Below are positions 22,576 through 31,398 of a stretch of 64,000 nt of DNA, in pieces. Below the pieces are notes generated by a model, which saw only the letters and a list, made by a program, of their open reading frames with translations, had not been told where the DNA came from and made no database searches. The DNA is taken from assembly GCF_013409365.1 (NCBI RefSeq), contig NZ_JACCBA010000001.1, forward strand, positions 5,084,001 to 5,148,000. The letters are read 5' to 3'. The position numbers and the translations under genes are program-made. This stretch comes from Actinomadura luteofluorescens (lineage in GTDB: Bacteria; Actinomycetota; Actinomycetes; Streptosporangiales; Streptosporangiaceae). The stretch's first letter is position 1. Every line of letters begins with the position of its first letter.

Positions 22576-24779
22576 GTGCAGACGGGCTTGGCGTAGGCGA
22601 CCCGGTCGACGTCCAGCACGGCGACGACCGTCAGGCAGTAGTCCACGCCCGGGTTCAGGGCGAGGATCGTGGCCTTCGCCGTCCCCGCCGGCACGTTCGC
22701 CATGGTGGACGGCGTGCGCCCCACGGGGCCGCCGACCACGTAGTACGCGGCCTTGCCCCCGGTGGCGTCCTTCCAGCTGATCTCGATCGAGACCCGGCCG
22801 TCGACGATCCGCACCTGGCTCGGGCTGTACCTGGTCTCAGGCCGCACCGCCGTCGGGCTGGACGTGGGCGCCGGCGAGCCCGAGCCGGGAGCGGACGAGG
22901 CGGGAGCGGGCGAAGCGGGAGCCGACGAGGCCGGGTTCGACGCCGGAGGCGAGTCCGCACCGCGCCGCTCGGCCGACCCTGAGCCCGTCAAGAGGGAGAC
23001 CGCGCTGAACACGATCGCGGCGAGCACGAGCCCCACGAGGGCCAGCAGCACGATCCTGGAACGGTTGGCCCTCGCGGGCGCCGCCTCCTGCTGCGTGAAC
23101 GGCCCCTGCGGTTCCGCGAAGTGCAGCTGCTGGTCCGCGAAATCCGTGAGCGGTGCCTGCGGCTCCTCGAAGGGCACGTGCTGGTACGAGGGCTGCGCAT
23201 GCTGTTCCCCGAAGGGCGCCTGCTGGTTCGTGAACGGCGCCTGAGGTCCCCCGAAGGGGGCCTGGGGCTCCGCGTAAGGCGCTTGGGGCGCCCCGAAGGG
23301 AGCCTGGGGCTCCGCGTAGGAGGCCTGCTGGTTCGCGTAGGGCGCCTGGTGGGTCGTGGCCGGTGCCGGAGGTTCCGCGAAGTGCACCTCCTGGTCCACG
23401 ATGGTCGCCGGCTGTTCCGAGGCGGCGACCGGTGCCGGATCGGGTTCCGGTGCCGACTTGTCCCACGGCGCCGACGGTGCGCCCGCCACTCGGCCGTCCT
23501 GCGGAGGGGCGGCGCGGAGGCCCTCCTCCAGCGCTTCGGCGAACTCCCGCGCCGTGGGGTACCGGGCGGCCGGCTCGTTCGCCAGCGCCGTTCCGAGAGC
23601 GTTCGCGAGCCACTCCGGCACGTCGTCGCGCGGCACCCGGGGAACCGCTCCGTCCGGGGCGCGCTGCCCGTCGGCGGCGAAGGGGGCGCGCCCTGCGAGC
23701 AGGCCCCACAGGGTGGCCCCGAGCCCGTACACGTCGGACTGCGCGGTCTGCGGCTCCTGCCGCAGCGCCTCCGGAGGAGCGAATGCGGGGTTGACGCGTT
23801 CCCTGGCGACCGGTTCCAGGACGCCGTGCGCGGCGTGCGCGGCCAGTCCCCGTGCGGTGGCCGCACCGGTGAGCAGCGGCCCCGCCTCACCCCGCAGGAT
23901 CCGGCCCGGACGGACGTCGCCGTGGACCAGCCCCTCGTCGTGCAGCGCCTGCAGAGCCCAGCCCGTCGAGATCGCGTATCGGACCGCGTCGCCGACCGGC
24001 ATGGGCTCCGGCGCGGGCGCGCCGCCGGGGCAGTACACGGCCGCCGTGTACAGCTGCCCGGTCGTGGCGCGGCCGCTCTCCAGCACGCTCACCAGGTGAT
24101 CGCTGCGGGAGGCGCGTTCGAGGGCCGCCAGTTCGTCCATCGGGGTCTCGGAACCGTCGAGGCGCACCCTGACGGCGGCCACGGCGCCGGAGTCCTCCCG
24201 CACCGCGCGATAGGTCACCGAGCCGGTGCCGCGATGGAGCATCGACAGCCCGCCGTACCCGGGGATCAGGCTCGACGAGTCATTGGCGCGGGCACCGCCG
24301 GCACCGGCGCCGGCGCCGGCGGGAGCTTCGGCGGCGCTGACCCGCAGCTCGGGCGGGGGACCGTCGGACGGCCAGGTGAACGTCGTCCCGGCGGAGGCCG
24401 GCGGCGACTCGGGCCGGGCGGCGCCGAGCAGCTCCAGCAGCTCCTTCAGCGTCAGCGGCTTGGCCGTCGCGATCACTTCCGGGGCGAAGACGTCGCCGCG
24501 CTCGGTGAAGAAGCCGTGGACGACCACGGTGTGGCCGCTCGCCGCCAGCCTGTCGGCCAGGAAGGGGACGCCGGCGCCGGGAAGGTCCTCGTCGAAGTCG
24601 GGAGCGAACAGGAACGCCGCCGGGGCGCGGACCTCGCCGCTCTTGGACAGGTCCCGGAGCCCGCTGGCGGAGGCGGCGTCGAACACGGCGGGGAAGCGCC
24701 CGGTGCCGCGCAGCCTGCGCGCGAGGTCCGGGTGCCCCGCCACGATGACGTTCGGCGTGGTGACCATCATCGCGGGCAC
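22551..24779 (-). CDS. membrane pseudokinase-like protein with C-terminal fibronectin-III-like domain
   Basis: 742 residues. An N-terminal alpha/beta domain of about 120 residues (VIVAGHPDLARRL ... VVVHGFF) of unknown family, then a Ser/Thr-kinase fold (about 172-425). Key catalytic residues are changed: the VAIK lysine is Arg (R204), HRD reads HGD (286-288), and the DFG stretch reads TGA (304-306). APPE (334-337) and SDVYGLG (348-354) remain. A Gln/Pro-rich repeat region with many PQAPF-type units follows (about 455-565), a membrane segment (about 575-600), an Ala/Ser/Pro linker and an FN3-like end (about 655-742). Probably a scaffold or sensor. GTG at 24779 or ATGs at 24770/24767 may be the start. 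Overlaps the transglutaminase gene's end by 25 bases. Confidence 0.8.
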   Translation of the reverse strand: MPAMMVTTPNVIVAGHPDLARRLRGTGRFPAVFDAASASGLRDLSKSGEVRAPAAFLFAPDFDEDLPGAGVPFLADRLAASGHTVVVHGFFTERGDVFAPEVIATAKPLTLKELLELLGAARPESPPASAGTTFTWPSDGPPPELRVSAAEAPAGAGAGAGGARANDSSSLIPGYGGLSMLHRGTGSVTYRAVREDSGAVAAVRVRLDGSETPMDELAALERASRSDHLVSVLESGRATTGQLYTAAVYCPGGAPAPEPMPVGDAVRYAISTGWALQALHDEGLVHGDVRPGRILRGEAGPLLTGAATARGLAAHAAHGVLEPVARERVNPAFAPPEALRQEPQTAQSDVYGLGATLWGLLAGRAPFAADGQRAPDGAVPRVPRDDVPEWLANALGTALANEPAARYPTAREFAEALEEGLRAAPPQDGRVAGAPSAPWDKSAPEPDPAPVAASEQPATIVDQEVHFAEPPAPATTHQAPYANQQASYAEPQAPFGAPQAPYAEPQAPFGGPQAPFTNQQAPFGEQHAQPSYQHVPFEEPQAPLTDFADQQLHFAEPQGPFTQQEAAPARANRSRIVLLALVGLVLAAIVFSAVSLLTGSGSAERRGADSPPASNPASSAPASPAPASSAPGSGSPAPTSSPTAVRPETRYSPSQVRIVDGRVSIEISWKDATGGKAAYYVVGGPVGRTPSTMANVPAGTAKATILALNPGVDYCLTVVAVLDVDRVAYAKPVCTHRGKRAG

Positions 24780-24917
24780 CGGCCGGGATGGTCGGACGTC
24801 GGCACAGAGACCCTCCTCGCTGACCCGTCGATCTTAGTGCCCCATTTCTTCTAGACGTCCGCGCGCGCCGTCATCGCGCAACCCGGCGGGCCCCGATCTG
24901 CCGACCGCTCCGCCCTC

Positions 24918-26735
24918 TCACCAGACGACGGCCGATGCGTCGCTGTCGTCGTCGCCCGTCACGCCCGGGTCGTGGGTCGCTGCGGGCGCGGCGGGCGCGC
25001 CCGCGTGCATCTTCTGGATCAGCGCCTCGGCCGCCGCCTTGCCCCGCGCGATGACCTCGCGGTCCTTGCGCTTCCACCAGGGGGTGAGCCACATCTCGAC
25101 GGGACGGGCGGTGCCGGCGACGACGGCGGCGCGGCCGAACGGCATGGTCCGCAGCTCCTCGGGGCTGAGGATCTGCTTCCCGTCGTGCTTGCCCACGAGG
25201 TCGGAGAGGTCGGAGAGGTCCTTGGCCGTACCGGAGCCACCCGAGATGATCTTGACCGTGGCGTTGTCCCAGATGGACGCGGCGCCGTCCGAGCCCCACA
25301 CCTTGCGAGCCTCCGCCAGCGACGTCAGGTAGACGTGCACGCTGATGGAGTAGCCGCCGGACTCGCCCATGTAGGTGGACAGGCCGCCGAGGGGGCAGAT
25401 GTCGGCCACCTGGTTCAGTTCGAACGTCAGCGGCGGGTCGAGGCGGCCGCTCGGGTTCTTCATCGCCGTACCGCGCGCGCTGCGGAAGTACTGCTCGATG
25501 ATGGTCGTGACGATGGGGGCGATGCCACCCCAGTCGCTCTGCTTCTTGGCGACGAAGTACAGGGTGTTCCGGCCCTGGAGGAACTTCTTGAAGTCGAACT
25601 CCTCGCCGGGATCCGGCGTGCAGTCCGCCAGCACCTCGGGTTGCGAGAAGCACGACATGACCTGGATGACTCCGGCCCACAGGTCCTGGTTCCGCATGTT
25701 GAACTCGAGCGTCCCCGAGTATCCGGCACCGACCCGTCCCTCGCGCTCGCCCTGGCGCAGGATCTCCAGTGCCTCCTCTCCGTTGGCCTCGTAGACCCAG
25801 CGCATCACCTCGCGGAAGTTGAGCCTGCCGATCGCGCCGGCGTGCAGCAGGCAGCGGATGATGGTGACGATGCCGCTGAGCAGATGGCCCCCCTCGTGCC
25901 CGAGATCGAAACCGCTCGACTGCACGAGCGTCCCCGACCGGACCGCGGCCGCGTTCGGGTCCTCGCATCCCTGCAGCGGCGACCAGCGCATCCGGTTGGG
26001 CCAGCCGGTCCAGTTGTACGGGTCGAAGACGTAGACCTCGCCGAACTGCGCCCGCACCATGGCGGTGTTGATGAACGTCTCCCGCCGGCTGGACGTGACG
26101 ATGCAGGGGCCGGGCGCGTCGATGGTGAACGGCGTGACGAAGTGGACGTCCTTGCCCTGCCGCGGCGCCGCGAGGATGACCGCGGTGTCCTCCAGCGAGG
26201 CGTACAGCTTGCGCCGGGACCTGATGTCCCTCCCGATGTAGAACCCGACATCCTCGGGCCTCACCGAGCGCGCGGGGACGTTCTGCGTGGACGGCCGGAC
26301 CTGCGCGGCCTTGCTCTGGACGGTCCGGGCGCTCAGCAGCTGGCGGACCTCCCAGCCGGAGGCGAATCCCAGCCGCAGCCGGCGGAACGTCCGGTGGCGG
26401 CGCCAGTTCATCAGGAGCCGGATCAGGATGTAGGCGCCCACGGCCGTTGACGTGAGCAGCACCGCGAGCAGGGCGAAGAAGATGGGGGCCGACCCCAGGG
26501 CCGCCGCGGCCACGGGCGGCCACGCACCGCGCGGATCGGTGGGATGGCGCAGGAGGTTCCAGGTGATGTGCAGGCAGTCCGTCGGGCTGGAGTCCGGCCA
26601 TCCGCCGCCCGAGAGGACGCCGGACAACTGGCCCGCCAGCCATGTCAGGAAACTGCTCGCCCCGCCCAGCAGGGCGGTCACCAGGCCGATACCTATGAAG
26701 ACCACGTAGACGTCGTCGTCGTCGTTACCGGCCAT
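24918..26735 (-). CDS. type IV coupling-protein (VirD4/TraD/TraG) homologue with degenerate ATPase motifs
   Basis: 605 residues. Membrane segments at about 9-40 and 83-110, then a cytoplasmic VirD4-like domain. The P-loop region reads LAAPRQGKDVHF (K195 followed by Asp, where Ser/Thr is expected). The region expected to carry the Walker B DE reads FELNQVADICPLGGL (438-451), where active relatives have a DExANI-type sequence. The later STYMGESGGYSISVHVYLTSLAEARKVWG matches the TraM-recognition/TraG C-terminal region. Active coupling proteins pump substrate into a secretion channel by ATP hydrolysis; this one looks inactive. The ATG at 26735 follows GGAGGAGG. It ends the minus-strand arm of the secretion locus. 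Confidence 0.88.
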   Translation of the reverse strand: MAGNDDDDVYVVFIGIGLVTALLGGASSFLTWLAGQLSGVLSGGGWPDSSPTDCLHITWNLLRHPTDPRGAWPPVAAAALGSAPIFFALLAVLLTSTAVGAYILIRLLMNWRRHRTFRRLRLGFASGWEVRQLLSARTVQSKAAQVRPSTQNVPARSVRPEDVGFYIGRDIRSRRKLYASLEDTAVILAAPRQGKDVHFVTPFTIDAPGPCIVTSSRRETFINTAMVRAQFGEVYVFDPYNWTGWPNRMRWSPLQGCEDPNAAAVRSGTLVQSSGFDLGHEGGHLLSGIVTIIRCLLHAGAIGRLNFREVMRWVYEANGEEALEILRQGEREGRVGAGYSGTLEFNMRNQDLWAGVIQVMSCFSQPEVLADCTPDPGEEFDFKKFLQGRNTLYFVAKKQSDWGGIAPIVTTIIEQYFRSARGTAMKNPSGRLDPPLTFELNQVADICPLGGLSTYMGESGGYSISVHVYLTSLAEARKVWGSDGAASIWDNATVKIISGGSGTAKDLSDLSDLVGKHDGKQILSPEELRTMPFGRAAVVAGTARPVEMWLTPWWKRKDREVIARGKAAAEALIQKMHAGAPAAPAATHDPGVTGDDDSDASAVVW

Positions 26736-26828
26736 GGAGCCTCCTCCTCGATCGTGATGTCCCGATGTGCGGGACGAGCCCTGCGTTCACGCTGGTCATG
26801 CCGCTTCCGAGGCGGTCAGGTGGCCGCT

Positions 26829-27413
26829 TCACGCGGTTCCGACCGCCGACACGCGCCACGGGGCGCTCGGGTCCTTGCGCTTGAGAGTGACGAACGCGGT
26901 CGCGTGGACAGGGGCGCCCTTCCACCTGTCCCGGCCGGTGGGGATGACGGTGATCTCCCAGCCCCGGTGAGCCAGCGTGGGCGTGTCGGCGGGGACGTCG
27001 CCCTGGGGGCGTTGCGGGGTGAGGCGGACCTTGGCGTAGGCGCGGTGCTCGGTCCACAGTCCTGGAACGCCGCCGCCGGGCTGGGCGGCGACCGACCTCT
27101 TGTAGGCCTCGTCCAGAAGGGGGGCCGCCCGCTGGTAGGCATCGCGCTGGCTGTGATCGGTGGTGGAGTCGACGATCCACATCAGGGTGAGCGCCGCCTT
27201 GGAGACCGCGGTGGCGTCGTGCTGGTCGAGCCGGGTGAGGTCGGGCAGGCCGCCGGGCGGTGACGGGGACGCGGACGCGGGTGCCGGTGAGGAGATCGCG
27301 GCGGTGGGCGCGGCCTTGGCTTCCGGCGTGGCCCGGGGAGACCCGCAGGAGGCGACGGCGCACGTGAGCGCGACGAGGAACACGAGGCGCGGCGGGCGGC
27401 CGGGGGCGGCCAT
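26829..27413 (-). CDS. lipoprotein of the type IV secretion-like locus
   Basis: 194 residues. A lipoprotein signal with lipobox AVASC (Cys23), a Pro/Ser/Ala-rich spacer (about 25-55), then a compact alpha/beta domain of about 135 residues (ALTLMWIVDSTTDHSQRDAYQRAAPLLDEAY ... GWEITVIPTGRDRW ... VHATAFVTLKRKD). That helical start followed by strands is similar in outline to VirB8/TcpC-like NTF2-fold domains, which sit outside the membrane in secretion channels; the likeness is by eye. Lies between the coupling-protein and hydrolase genes on the same strand. Confidence 0.75.
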   Translation of the reverse strand: MAAPGRPPRLVFLVALTCAVASCGSPRATPEAKAAPTAAISSPAPASASPSPPGGLPDLTRLDQHDATAVSKAALTLMWIVDSTTDHSQRDAYQRAAPLLDEAYKRSVAAQPGGGVPGLWTEHRAYAKVRLTPQRPQGDVPADTPTLAHRGWEITVIPTGRDRWKGAPVHATAFVTLKRKDPSAPWRVSAVGTA

Positions 27414-27474
27414 GGGCTCCTCCTGGAAGGTGGTGGGCGGGTTCGTGGTGCGGCGCGGTCAGGCCGCCCGCCGG

Positions 27475-28681
27475 TCAGGCGGCACGCTGGTCGCCCAGCA
27501 CGGAGATGTGGACGTGGTCGAAGTGGTTGGCCGTCAGGCCGCCGCGGTCCTCCATCTGCCGCCATCCCTCGGCGGCCCGGGTCGGGTTCCAGATGTGCTG
27601 GCGGTAGATGATGTAGTCGATGCCGAGGCGTTCGGCGTTGGCCTTGGCCCAGTTGGCGATGTCGTAGCCGAGCTTGACCTCGCCGGAGTCCGGCGCCCCT
27701 GAGCTGATCATGAAGTCGCAGGCGCGGCCGAGGGGGTGTTCGCCGCCGCCGGGGATGCCGCCCTCCTTGCGGTAGCAGCCGATCCCGCGGGGGACGCCGA
27801 ACTGGGTCTTGATCTGGTCGCGGACGCAGGCCATCCGCCTGGTGATGTTGCCCGCGACCATGGCCCCGCCGCTGGGGCAGGCCGATCCGGGCTTCCAGTT
27901 GCCGACGTTGTCGAACGAGGTGCACGACGTTCCGGCGTTGTTGGCCCCGCCGAGGGAGAATTTTCCGCCCGCGTACCGCTCGGCCCACGACAGCACCAGG
28001 TCCACGTAGTCCCAGGAATGGTTGTAGGCGTAGATCGCCTTCCGGGTGTCGGCGGGCGCGCCGCTGGCGTGCAGGTAGTTCGCTGCGCTGAAGATCGCGT
28101 CCGATGGGTCGTAGCGGCTCTTCTTGCCGTCGGGCTTGCCGAGTTCGCCCTGTCCGTCGATAGTCGGGCCGTCGACCGCATAAGCGTTGAAGGTGGCTTG
28201 CAGGAACTGCATCGGACCGCCCGCACCGGCGAAATTCTCCCCTGAGGAGACGCCCGGCAGTGTGGACCGGCCGTGGTCGGTCTCGACCTTTCCGATTCCG
28301 GCGAGCACGTACCAGGGGATGCCGTACTTGGGCCCCGCGGCCTGGTAGAGCTTGACGTAGTTGGCGGGGATGCTGTTCGCGGGGGGCCTGGGCGGGCGCG
28401 GCCACGTTCTGCACGGTTTCGGAATCGAGCGGTCCTTTACCCAGACTGCGGTGATAGGACACCGGAGCCACGGTCGGGCCCCCGGTTCCGGGGCTCGGCT
28501 TGGGCGCCGGACTCAGCGGGGCGGGGCCGTCGGGATTCAACGGACTGCACACGTTGGTGATGCCGCCCGAAAGGACGTTCTGGATCGCCACGAACATTAC
28601 CGCGACCATGAGCGCAAGAATGCCGACCGACCCGAGGCAGCCTGTCCTGAGGATGAACTTTCCCAGGCTGAAAGTCACCAT
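27475..28681 (-). pseudogene. frame-disrupted bifunctional peptidoglycan hydrolase (lytic transglycosylase plus M15-like peptidase)
   Basis: An ATG at 28681 opens a frame with a membrane anchor (about 10-35) and a Pro-rich stretch to residue about 99. At a six-base G run (plus 28381-28386) the coherent frame changes; deleting one base gives a continuous protein of about 401 residues. The second part has a transglycosylase-like domain (PWYVLAGIGKVETDHG with the catalytic Glu, then GPMQFLQATFNAY) and a C-terminal domain with HPLGRACDFM and DHVHISV, typical zinc ligands of the ARB_07466/M15-like fold. Cell-wall hydrolases of the VirB1 kind open the wall for secretion channels. The shift lies in a homopolymer, so a sequencing error is a real option. 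Confidence 0.8.
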
Positions 28682-29041
28682 CGAGGGTCATTCCCGGAAC
28701 AGTTGATGACGTGACCTTCCAAGATCGGCGGTGCCGTCGCCGCTCTCCCCCGCCGGGGGGACGGAGCGCCGAGCCGCCACCGTCGGCGTGCTCTTCGGGC
28801 ATGTCCCAGCCGCCTGGGACCCACCGACCAAGACAGTGCGGTCAACGTGCGGTGACGCAAGGTGCTTGTTGCGTCCCGCGTGTCCCGGCTCGGGGAGCGA
28901 GCGGCGGGGAGTCGGGAACGTGGCGAGTTGACGGATATGACAGCCCACGGACGGTCACGGTAGTACGGTTGATCTTCACTGGCGCAGAGCCGGTGCCGGC
29001 GGGCGCAGAGCCGCTCGCGACTTTTCCGGAGGTGGGCACCC
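28682..29041. other. 360-bp divergent intergenic region of the secretion locus
   Basis: Separates the two arms of the locus. It holds a hairpin GTCCCAG-CCGC-CTGGGAC (28803-28820), an inverted repeat GACGCAA/TTGCGTC with an 8-base spacer (28854-28875) and a direct repeat near the right end (28981-29013). No clear promoter boxes were found. Confidence 0.5.
28981..29013 (+). repeat. 12-bp direct repeat spaced by two helical turns
   Basis: GGCGCAGAGCCG occurs at 28981-28992 and 29002-29013, start to start 21 bases, ending 28 bases before the first plus-strand gene of the locus. The spacing suits binding of a regulator dimer on one DNA face. Confidence 0.5.
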
Positions 29042-29671
29042 GTGATGCAGGCAACTGAGAGCGACGCCCTGCAGCGCGGGGGGAACGGCCCGGAGGCTTC
29101 GCCGGGCATGCCGGGCGCATCCGCGTACCCGGTGCAGCATGGGCGGCCCTCAGGCGAGGGATTCGCCGCACAGGCGGTCATACCCGCAGAACAAGGACCC
29201 GTGCCGAGGAGCGCGCTCGGGCTGGTCCGCTACAACGGCCGGGCCCCGGGACTCTGGCTCTCCTCGTGCCATGGGGGAGCCGGCGCCTCGACGCTGGCCG
29301 CGCTCATCGCCAACAGCGTGAGCGCAGGACGTTACTGGCCGACGCCCGCACCCGCGGGCCGGTCTCAGGTACTGCTGGTCGCCAGGAGCCACGCGGCCGG
29401 GCTGTGCGCCGCTCAGACGGCCGTGGCGCAGTGGGCCGCGGGCGTGCTCCCGGGCGTGGAACTGGTGGGTCTGGCAGTGGTGGCCGACGCTCCGGGGAAG
29501 CGTCCGAAACCGCTGGCGGACCTTCTCCGACTGATCGCCGGCGGCGTGCCCCAACTCTGGGACCTGCCGTGGGTGGAGGCCTTCCGGCTCGGCGAGCCGC
29601 CGGACGGGGTGAGGCTCCCCGCCGCCTACGCGCGTCTGGTCCGCGACATGAGCGGTCTGGTTCCCGCGTGA
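29042..29671 (+). CDS. ParA/MinD-like protein lacking the P-loop lysine (DUF6668-like)
   Basis: 209 residues. An N-terminal disordered part (about 1-55) precedes an alpha/beta core: LWLSSCHGGAGASTLAALIA (72-90) stands where MinD/ParA proteins have a KGGVGKST P-loop, but both lysines are absent (HGGAGAST). Later strands SQVLLVARSHAAGL and GVELVGLAVVADAPGKRP fit a SIMIBI-type fold. First gene of the plus arm. I associate it with the DUF6668-type genes seen in other actinobacterial secretion loci, from memory. GTG at 29042 is preferred from its GGAGG; an ATG follows directly at 29045. Confidence 0.75.
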   Translation: MMQATESDALQRGGNGPEASPGMPGASAYPVQHGRPSGEGFAAQAVIPAEQGPVPRSALGLVRYNGRAPGLWLSSCHGGAGASTLAALIANSVSAGRYWPTPAPAGRSQVLLVARSHAAGLCAAQTAVAQWAAGVLPGVELVGLAVVADAPGKRPKPLADLLRLIAGGVPQLWDLPWVEAFRLGEPPDGVRLPAAYARLVRDMSGLVPA

Positions 29672-29925
29672 TCGTGTCAGAGTCGCCGTCCCGCGGCGCT
29701 TGACGATCACTTCGGCCCCCGGACCGTTCAGTACAAGCACAGAACCGTGCTCGGAAGGTGCCCCGCCGGTCCAGTCGCGATCGGCGCCAAGACCCCTTCC
29801 GGGCGGGGCTTATCGATCATTCGGGCGGTGGATGTGCCGCGACCTGCCGGTGAGCCCCGGCCAAGTCGCCCACCGCCTGCGCACGGCCGGTCAGTACCTC
29901 GACCCACTCATCTCGGAGGACGCGC

Positions 29926-30234
29926 ATGCTCGACGCGACGATCACGTGGACGGCCCACCTGCTCGACCATGCGGTCGCCCTTGCCAGGGACATCCCGAAC
30001 CCCGGGCAGGGCGAGGCGCCGCCGTTCGCGAAGAAGCTCGAGAAGCTGCTCGGCTGGGCCGCCTGGGGCGGACTGCTGGCCTGCGTGGCGGGTTTCGTCA
30101 TCATCGGCGCCCGGATGGGGATCCAGCACAAGAAGGGTGAGGGGGGCAGCCACATAGGAAGCATGTTCATCGTGGGCTTCGGCTGCCTGCTCATCGTCAG
30201 CGCGGGATTGATCGTCAGAAACCTCGCTTCTTGA
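29926..30234 (+). CDS. VirB2/TrbC-like pilin (102 aa)
   Basis: 102 residues: an amphipathic N-terminal helix, an acidic/Pro stretch, then two membrane segments (about 43-63 and 79-98) with a short basic loop GARMGIQHKKGEGG between them. Two close hydrophobic helices joined by a small basic loop is the form of VirB2/TrbC-type pilins, which assemble into the secretion pilus. GGAGG precedes the ATG at 29926. The stop codon overlaps the next start by one base. The following gene carries a paralogous copy of this two-helix module. Confidence 0.8.
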   Translation: MLDATITWTAHLLDHAVALARDIPNPGQGEAPPFAKKLEKLLGWAAWGGLLACVAGFVIIGARMGIQHKKGEGGSHIGSMFIVGFGCLLIVSAGLIVRNLAS

Positions 30235-31328
30235 TGCCGGCGCCCCGAGACCTCCGCGCAGCGGGCGAGAGGGGCCGCAGGAGCGGGGGGCCCGTGCGCC
30301 GCGGGTCCGTCCTGTCCGCCGCGCTCCTCGCGCTGGGCGCGGCCCTGCTCGTGATCGGCCTCCTGCCCGCTCCCGTGCCCGAGGTCGTCCTGAGCGGGCC
30401 GCCCGGGACGGAGGCCTTGGAACGCTCTCAGCCGGTGGATCCGTTCGCCGCCGGACGGGTTCGGCTCGCCGTCGACGCCGTCCCGGCCGGCCGGGCTCCG
30501 GGCCGGGTGGCGACCGTCGGGCTGGCGGCGCTGGGAGCGCCGGTCGACTGGGACAAGACCGACGACATCGAGACCATCGACACCGACCCCGGCGGCAAGC
30601 TCCAGTTCGACCCCGAAACCGGTCGGATCAGGGTGTGCGACCACAACAGCGACGGCCACCTGGCGCGCGGCTACGCCCTCGTCGACGGGAAAGAAGTGGC
30701 CAGCGTGCGCGCGGGCGAAAAAGGCAAGTGCGACGAGGCGCAGATTCCCGACTACAAGCGCACCACGGAACCGAAGTACCAGCTCAAGGTCTGCCTTCGC
30801 AGGAGCGACTCGGATCCGGACGGGTACTGCAACACCAGTAATACGGCCCAGTGGCCGAAGGAAGACAAGAAGAACGACTCCTGCTGGGACCTGAAGACCG
30901 ACCAGGCGAAGATCGATTGCGTGGGGGGAGTGGAGGAGTACTGCAATCAGTGGCAGCACACCAGCGGGATGTTCCCGAAGCAGTGCATGAAAGACCATTC
31001 TGATAAGAAGACGACGGTACTCAAGCCCCCCGTCGGAAGAAAGCCGGACATCAACGCCCGGCCCGACGCGGCGCTGCCGCGCGGCCACGCCAAAGGAGTG
31101 GGCGCGATCACCGAACCGGTGGAGCCCTTGCTCCGCTGGCTGCTCTGGACCGCACTGACGGCCTGCGTGCTGGGCTTCATACTCATCGGCGGCAATATGG
31201 CGCTCAAGCACAAGAGGGGCGAGTTCGGAGCACATGCCGCCGGCCTGGGATGGGTGATGATCGCATGCGTCATGGCGGGCTCCGGGCTGGCCATCGCCTT
31301 CATCAGTCTTCTGGTCGACCCCTTCTGA
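30234..31328 (+). CDS. Cys-rich ectodomain fused to a second pilin-like two-helix module
   Basis: 364 residues from the ATG at 30234. A membrane/signal segment (about 22-43), then about 240 extracytoplasmic residues with eight or more cysteines: IRVCDHNSDGHLARGYALVDGKEVASVRAG looks like a small secreted actinobacterial domain, followed by QLKVCLRRSDSDPDGYCN and a Cys-rich DSCWDL...CVGGVEEYCNQW...KQCMKD stretch. The last 75 residues (LLRWLLWTALTACVLGFILIGGNMALKHKRGEFGAHAAG...) repeat the architecture and wording of the preceding pilin, including the basic loop. A surface-exposed or pilus-tip subunit is the natural guess. Confidence 0.75.
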   Translation: MPAPRDLRAAGERGRRSGGPVRRGSVLSAALLALGAALLVIGLLPAPVPEVVLSGPPGTEALERSQPVDPFAAGRVRLAVDAVPAGRAPGRVATVGLAALGAPVDWDKTDDIETIDTDPGGKLQFDPETGRIRVCDHNSDGHLARGYALVDGKEVASVRAGEKGKCDEAQIPDYKRTTEPKYQLKVCLRRSDSDPDGYCNTSNTAQWPKEDKKNDSCWDLKTDQAKIDCVGGVEEYCNQWQHTSGMFPKQCMKDHSDKKTTVLKPPVGRKPDINARPDAALPRGHAKGVGAITEPVEPLLRWLLWTALTACVLGFILIGGNMALKHKRGEFGAHAAGLGWVMIACVMAGSGLAIAFISLLVDPF

Positions 31329-31398
31329 GAAGAAAGCCCATCGTGCGTGCGTCGATCGACTTCGTGGTTCCCGCTCCGTGCCGTCCAGGTGGTTCCTG

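Noticed and set aside
24871..26643. 590-codon minus-strand frame in the coupling-protein region
   Set aside because: Out of frame with the recognisable VirD4-like protein and Arg-rich.
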